Shown here: positions 61,345 through 64,000 of the stretch, in pieces | How positions within the stretch are numbered: the first letter of the stretch is position 1 | How the letters are laid out: each line of letters begins with the position of its first letter | NCBI RefSeq assembly: GCF_002160025.1 | Contig: NZ_NFJU01000012.1 | Coordinates: forward strand, 1-64,000 | Direction of reading: 5' to 3' | Length of the DNA stretch: 64,000 nucleotides | Origin: Anaeromassilibacillus sp. An200 | GTDB lineage: Bacteria > Bacillota > Clostridia > Oscillospirales > Acutalibacteraceae | Notes under the pieces: model-generated | Databases searched by the model: none | What the model was told of the DNA's origin: nothing | Seen by the model: the letters and a program-made list of their open reading frames with translations, nothing else | Position numbers and translations under genes: made by a program

Positions 61345-62607
61345 TCAGCCCTCCTGCGGCACCTCGTATTCCCGCAGGGAAGCGAGCAGCTTTCCGCCCG
61401 CCAGCGCCGTCACGCGCAGGCCTTCCGCCACATATTCCTCCTCTTCCACCATGCCGTCGCGGCGGATTTCCGCAGCCAGTCCAGCCTTCGCAAAGGGCAG
61501 CAGCACCGTCACCCGCTCCGTTTTTTCCGGCAGCGCATCCTCAATGGCGGCAAGCAGGCGGTCAATGCCCTCGCCCGTTTTCGCGCTGATCCGCACCGTG
61601 CCGCCGATGGCCGGCACATTCTCCAACCCCGGACAGAGATCGCACTTGTTCATCACGGGGATGATGGGACGATCACCGCAGCCGAGCGAGGCCAGCAGCT
61701 CGTCCGTGACTTCCAGATGCGTGCGCGCCTCCTCGCTGGACGCGTCGCAGAGGTTGAGGATCACATCGGCCGCCGCGGCCTGCTCCAGCGTGGAGTGGAA
61801 CGCTTCCACCAGATGGTGAGGCAGGCGGCGCACCAGCCCAACGGTATCGATCAGCATCACCGTCTTGCCGTGGGGCAGACGGAGCGCGCGGGACGTGGGA
61901 TCGAGCGTGGCAAACAGCTTGTCCTCGGCCAGCACGCCCGCCTGCGTGAGAAGGTTCATCAGCGTGCTTTTGCCCGCGTTCGTGTAGCCGACAATTGCCA
62001 CGGTGATTACCCCGTCCTTTTTGCGGCGGCGGGTCATCTGCTCGCGGCGGCGCTCCACCTGGGCCAGCTCCTCCTTGAGCGAGCCGATCCGGCGGCGGAT
62101 ATGGCGGCGATCCGTTTCCAGCTTTGTCTCGCCGGGTCCGCGCGTGCCGATGCCGCCGCCCAGCCGGGAGAGCTGCGTCCCGCGCCCCGTGAGACGCGGC
62201 AGCAGATAGCGCAGCTGCGCCAGCTCCACCTGAAGCTTGCCCTCGCGGCTTCTCGCGCGCGAAGCGAAAATATCCAAAATCAGCATGGTGCGGTCGACGG
62301 TGCGCACATCCGCCGCCTCCTCGATGTTCCGAAGCTGCGTCGGGCTGAGCTCACAGTCGAAGATCAGCAGCTCAATCTCCTGCGTCCGGCAGAAGTCCGC
62401 GATCTCCTCCATCATCCCGGAGCCGACATAGGTAGCCGGATCCGGCGAGGGCCGCTTCTGTGTCACCGCGCCGCACGGCTCCGCCCCCGCGCTTCGCGTC
62501 AATTCATACATCTCCGCCAGCGCGGCCTCCATATCGTATTCGCCGGTATCCACCTCGACGATCAGCGCCCGCTCGGGCCGCTCCGCTTTTTCCTGCAATT
62601 CTATCAT
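61345..62607 (-). CDS. hflX: GTPase HflX
   Basis: 420-residue ribosome-associated GTPase that rescues stalled or damaged ribosomes in related species. The HflX-specific N-terminal domain contains YVGSGMMEEIADFC and IFDCELSPTQLRNIE; the linker has GTRGPGETKLETDRR; the GTPase domain has G1 VGYTNAGKST, G3 DTVGLV and G4 NKCD. ATG 62607 chosen by AAGGA and by the start of homology; the long upstream frame is rejected. Confidence 0.96.
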   Translation of the reverse strand: MIELQEKAERPERALIVEVDTGEYDMEAALAEMYELTRSAGAEPCGAVTQKRPSPDPATYVGSGMMEEIADFCRTQEIELLIFDCELSPTQLRNIEEAADVRTVDRTMLILDIFASRARSREGKLQVELAQLRYLLPRLTGRGTQLSRLGGGIGTRGPGETKLETDRRHIRRRIGSLKEELAQVERRREQMTRRRKKDGVITVAIVGYTNAGKSTLMNLLTQAGVLAEDKLFATLDPTSRALRLPHGKTVMLIDTVGLVRRLPHHLVEAFHSTLEQAAAADVILNLCDASSEEARTHLEVTDELLASLGCGDRPIIPVMNKCDLCPGLENVPAIGGTVRISAKTGEGIDRLLAAIEDALPEKTERVTVLLPFAKAGLAAEIRRDGMVEEEEYVAEGLRVTALAGGKLLASLREYEVPQEG

Positions 62608-62918
62608 TGATTCCGTCCTTTTCCGCCTGCCTGGCAGGCTTTCGTTCGGCTTTTCCCGCGGCCCCGTAACTTTTCGCCCGTGCGCCGCGTGTTGTATTGT
62701 GTTCCCTATTATAGCGGATCCGCGCGCAGAATACAATTCCCGCGCCGTTTCTTTACAAAAGGATAAAACCCCAGAAAATTCCATCTCTAAGTTCACAGTT
62801 TGTTCAAACTATTGTTGCAATTATCACGCACAATAAAAGAAGAGTGTCCGGGCGCGGCGTGTCCACATCGGCCGCACAACGCCCTGAAGCATTACTATCT
62901 CACAGGGAGGATGATTTT
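62608..62918. other. Intergenic region between divergent hflX and NAGPA-domain gene
   Basis: 311 bp. The hflX promoter lies at 62708-62736. The plus-strand half is AT-rich with a TTGTTCAAAC stretch, but no clear promoter pair could be fixed for the exported protein. No gene or repeat seen. Confidence 0.5.
62708..62736 (-). promoter_or_regulatory. Promoter of hflX
   Basis: Minus strand TTGTAT (62736-62731), 17-bp spacer, TATAAT (62713-62708). Confidence 0.75.
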
Positions 62919-64000
62919 ATGAGAAAAAAAAGGTGGCTTTCCGTCCTGATTGCCGCCGGCATTCTGGCAGCCCAGTGCGTGCTGCCGGTCGGGGATACGG
63001 GATCTGTTTTTGTGCCGCAGGCATCGGCGGCTTTTGTATCCTGGTCCATCCAGCAGGCGGAAAGCCGTGAGCTGGCTCCCGGCCTGACTCAGACCGAATT
63101 TACCTACACACTGGGCGACATGTCAAGCCGCTACACTACGCTGACGCTCAAGCCGGATTCCGAGGTGGAGCTGCGCCCGGTGATGCCGTGGGACGGCACA
63201 TCGGTGGGATTGCAGACCGTGCGCAACATGGCGAACAGCGCTGTCGTGAACGGAAACAATGTGGTGGCCGCGGTGAACGGCGACATGTACAACATGAGCA
63301 CGGGAGAGCCGTGGGGCGTGGTGATCCAGGATAAGAACCTCGTGCATGGCTACAACGTCGCGGGGCGCGACTGGCCGTTCTTCGGCTTTACAGAAGAAGG
63401 CAAGGTGCTCTATGGCCGCTATTCCGACTACACGCAGATGTGGCCGCAGCTGACACAGGCGATGGGATTGCACTGCGTGCTGGTGGAAAATGGGCGCAAC
63501 GTGTGCACGGATCAAACCACCACCCGCGCGCCGCGCACAGCTGTGGGCGTGAAGCAGGACGGCAGCATTTTCTTCCTGACAGCGGACGGGCGGCAGGATT
63601 CCTCCGAGGGCCTGAGCCTGACGGAACTGGCCGACCTGATGATCAAGGAAGGCGCTGTTTGGGCCGGCAATCTGGACGGCGGCGGCAGCACCACCGTGGT
63701 TTCCCGTGAGCCGGGCGCGGACGCACTCTCGGTGCAGAACGTTCCCTCGGACGGGAGCGAGCGCCGCGTGGCCAACGGCTGGATCTTCGTGGCTCCCGGT
63801 TCTCCCACACAGGCGCAGATGACGGCCGCGCAGAACGATCTGTACGGGCGCGTTGTATCCGACACCACCCGCCCCTTCGTGCTGAAGCCGGGCTCCACCT
63901 ACCAGTTCTGCATGACGCTGGTGAGCGGCAGCAACCCGCCGAACTGCATCACGGACGACCCGGAACATTACACCGTGACGTACACGGGAAACAGCGGGCG
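62919..64000 (+). CDS. Exported phosphodiester glycosidase (NAGPA) domain protein, partial
   Basis: Open from ATG 62919 to the window edge, 360 codons without a stop, so the 3' end is missing. MRKKRWLSVLIAAGILAA starts a signal peptide with a likely cut after QASA. The NAGPA domain follows: VVAAVNGDMYNMSTGEPWGVVIQD, RAPRTAVGVKQDGSIFFLTADG and the signature WAGNLDGGGSTTVVSR. Relatives remove sugar phosphodiester caps or act on wall polymers. The part beyond about residue 290 begins a further beta-rich region. GGGAGG lies 8 nt before the start. Confidence 0.88.
   Translation, partial: MRKKRWLSVLIAAGILAAQCVLPVGDTGSVFVPQASAAFVSWSIQQAESRELAPGLTQTEFTYTLGDMSSRYTTLTLKPDSEVELRPVMPWDGTSVGLQTVRNMANSAVVNGNNVVAAVNGDMYNMSTGEPWGVVIQDKNLVHGYNVAGRDWPFFGFTEEGKVLYGRYSDYTQMWPQLTQAMGLHCVLVENGRNVCTDQTTTRAPRTAVGVKQDGSIFFLTADGRQDSSEGLSLTELADLMIKEGAVWAGNLDGGGSTTVVSREPGADALSVQNVPSDGSERRVANGWIFVAPGSPTQAQMTAAQNDLYGRVVSDTTRPFVLKPGSTYQFCMTLVSGSNPPNCITDDPEHYTVTYTGNSG

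Overview
The window looks like a chromosomal stretch of a GC-rich anaerobic Firmicute, most likely a gut clostridium of the Oscillospiraceae/Ruminococcaceae type. This is inferred from gene content and style: an ntp-type V-ATPase operon, GTP-dependent PEP carboxykinase, a GlgC/GlgD pair, ThiW, FmdE with a FecBCD-type transporter, EFR1-type ferredoxin, strong GGAGG ribosome sites, sigma-A promoters and frequent TTG starts. No tRNA, rRNA, insertion sequence, prophage or CRISPR array was seen.

Layout. 1-660: two tandem copies of a small two-RNA locus, each with a 31-residue hydrophobic peptide gene, a convergent antisense promoter and a conserved hairpin holding the stop codon; this has the form of a type I toxin-antitoxin pair. 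644-9,252: a nine-gene V-type ATPase operon on the minus strand whose rotor subunit keeps the sodium-binding residues. 9.5-10.8 kb: a HAD phosphatase and an SH3 lipoprotein. 10.9-14.8 kb: a two-component system followed by a redox module (lipoprotein with a thioredoxin-like region but no CxxC, NapH-like polyferredoxin, TlpA-like lipoprotein). 14.9-18.8 kb: FmdE plus a FecBCD-type ABC importer behind a structured leader with a terminator/antiterminator, an apparent riboswitch of unidentified class. 18.8-24 kb: DUF3842 protein, PEP carboxykinase, TsaD, AI-2E-family permease. 24-35 kb: SLOG protein, sugar isomerase, Cys-rich membrane protein, two MATE exporters, a binding protein fused to a peptidoglycan-binding domain, a DUF815 ATPase, a polyol-type dehydrogenase, a PfkB sugar kinase and an EFR1 ferredoxin.

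35-45.5 kb is a glycogen/alpha-glucan locus: a six-hairpin glycosidase, GlgB with a lysine-rich tail, GlgC, GlgD, GlgA and, after a terminator, a sucrose-phosphorylase-type GH13 enzyme. 45.6-49.1 kb holds a two-gene unit of an AAA+ ATPase of the contractile-injection-system type and a DUF4157 (HELTH) protein, with no injection-machine structural gene nearby. 49.1-56.6 kb is a sugar ABC importer (binding lipoprotein, two permeases, DUF4091 hydrolase-like protein) divergent from a membrane-anchored AraC regulator. 56.6-61.3 kb is a thiamine operon (thiW-thiM-thiE-thiD-thiC) behind a TPP riboswitch plus a second structured leader. HflX and the start of a NAGPA-domain exported protein close the window.

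The most notable items are the tandem toxin-antitoxin-like units, the stand-alone injection-system ATPase/DUF4157 pair, the unassigned riboswitch before the FmdE-linked transporter and the second structured element in the thi leader. All family names come from reading motifs by eye; no database search was run.
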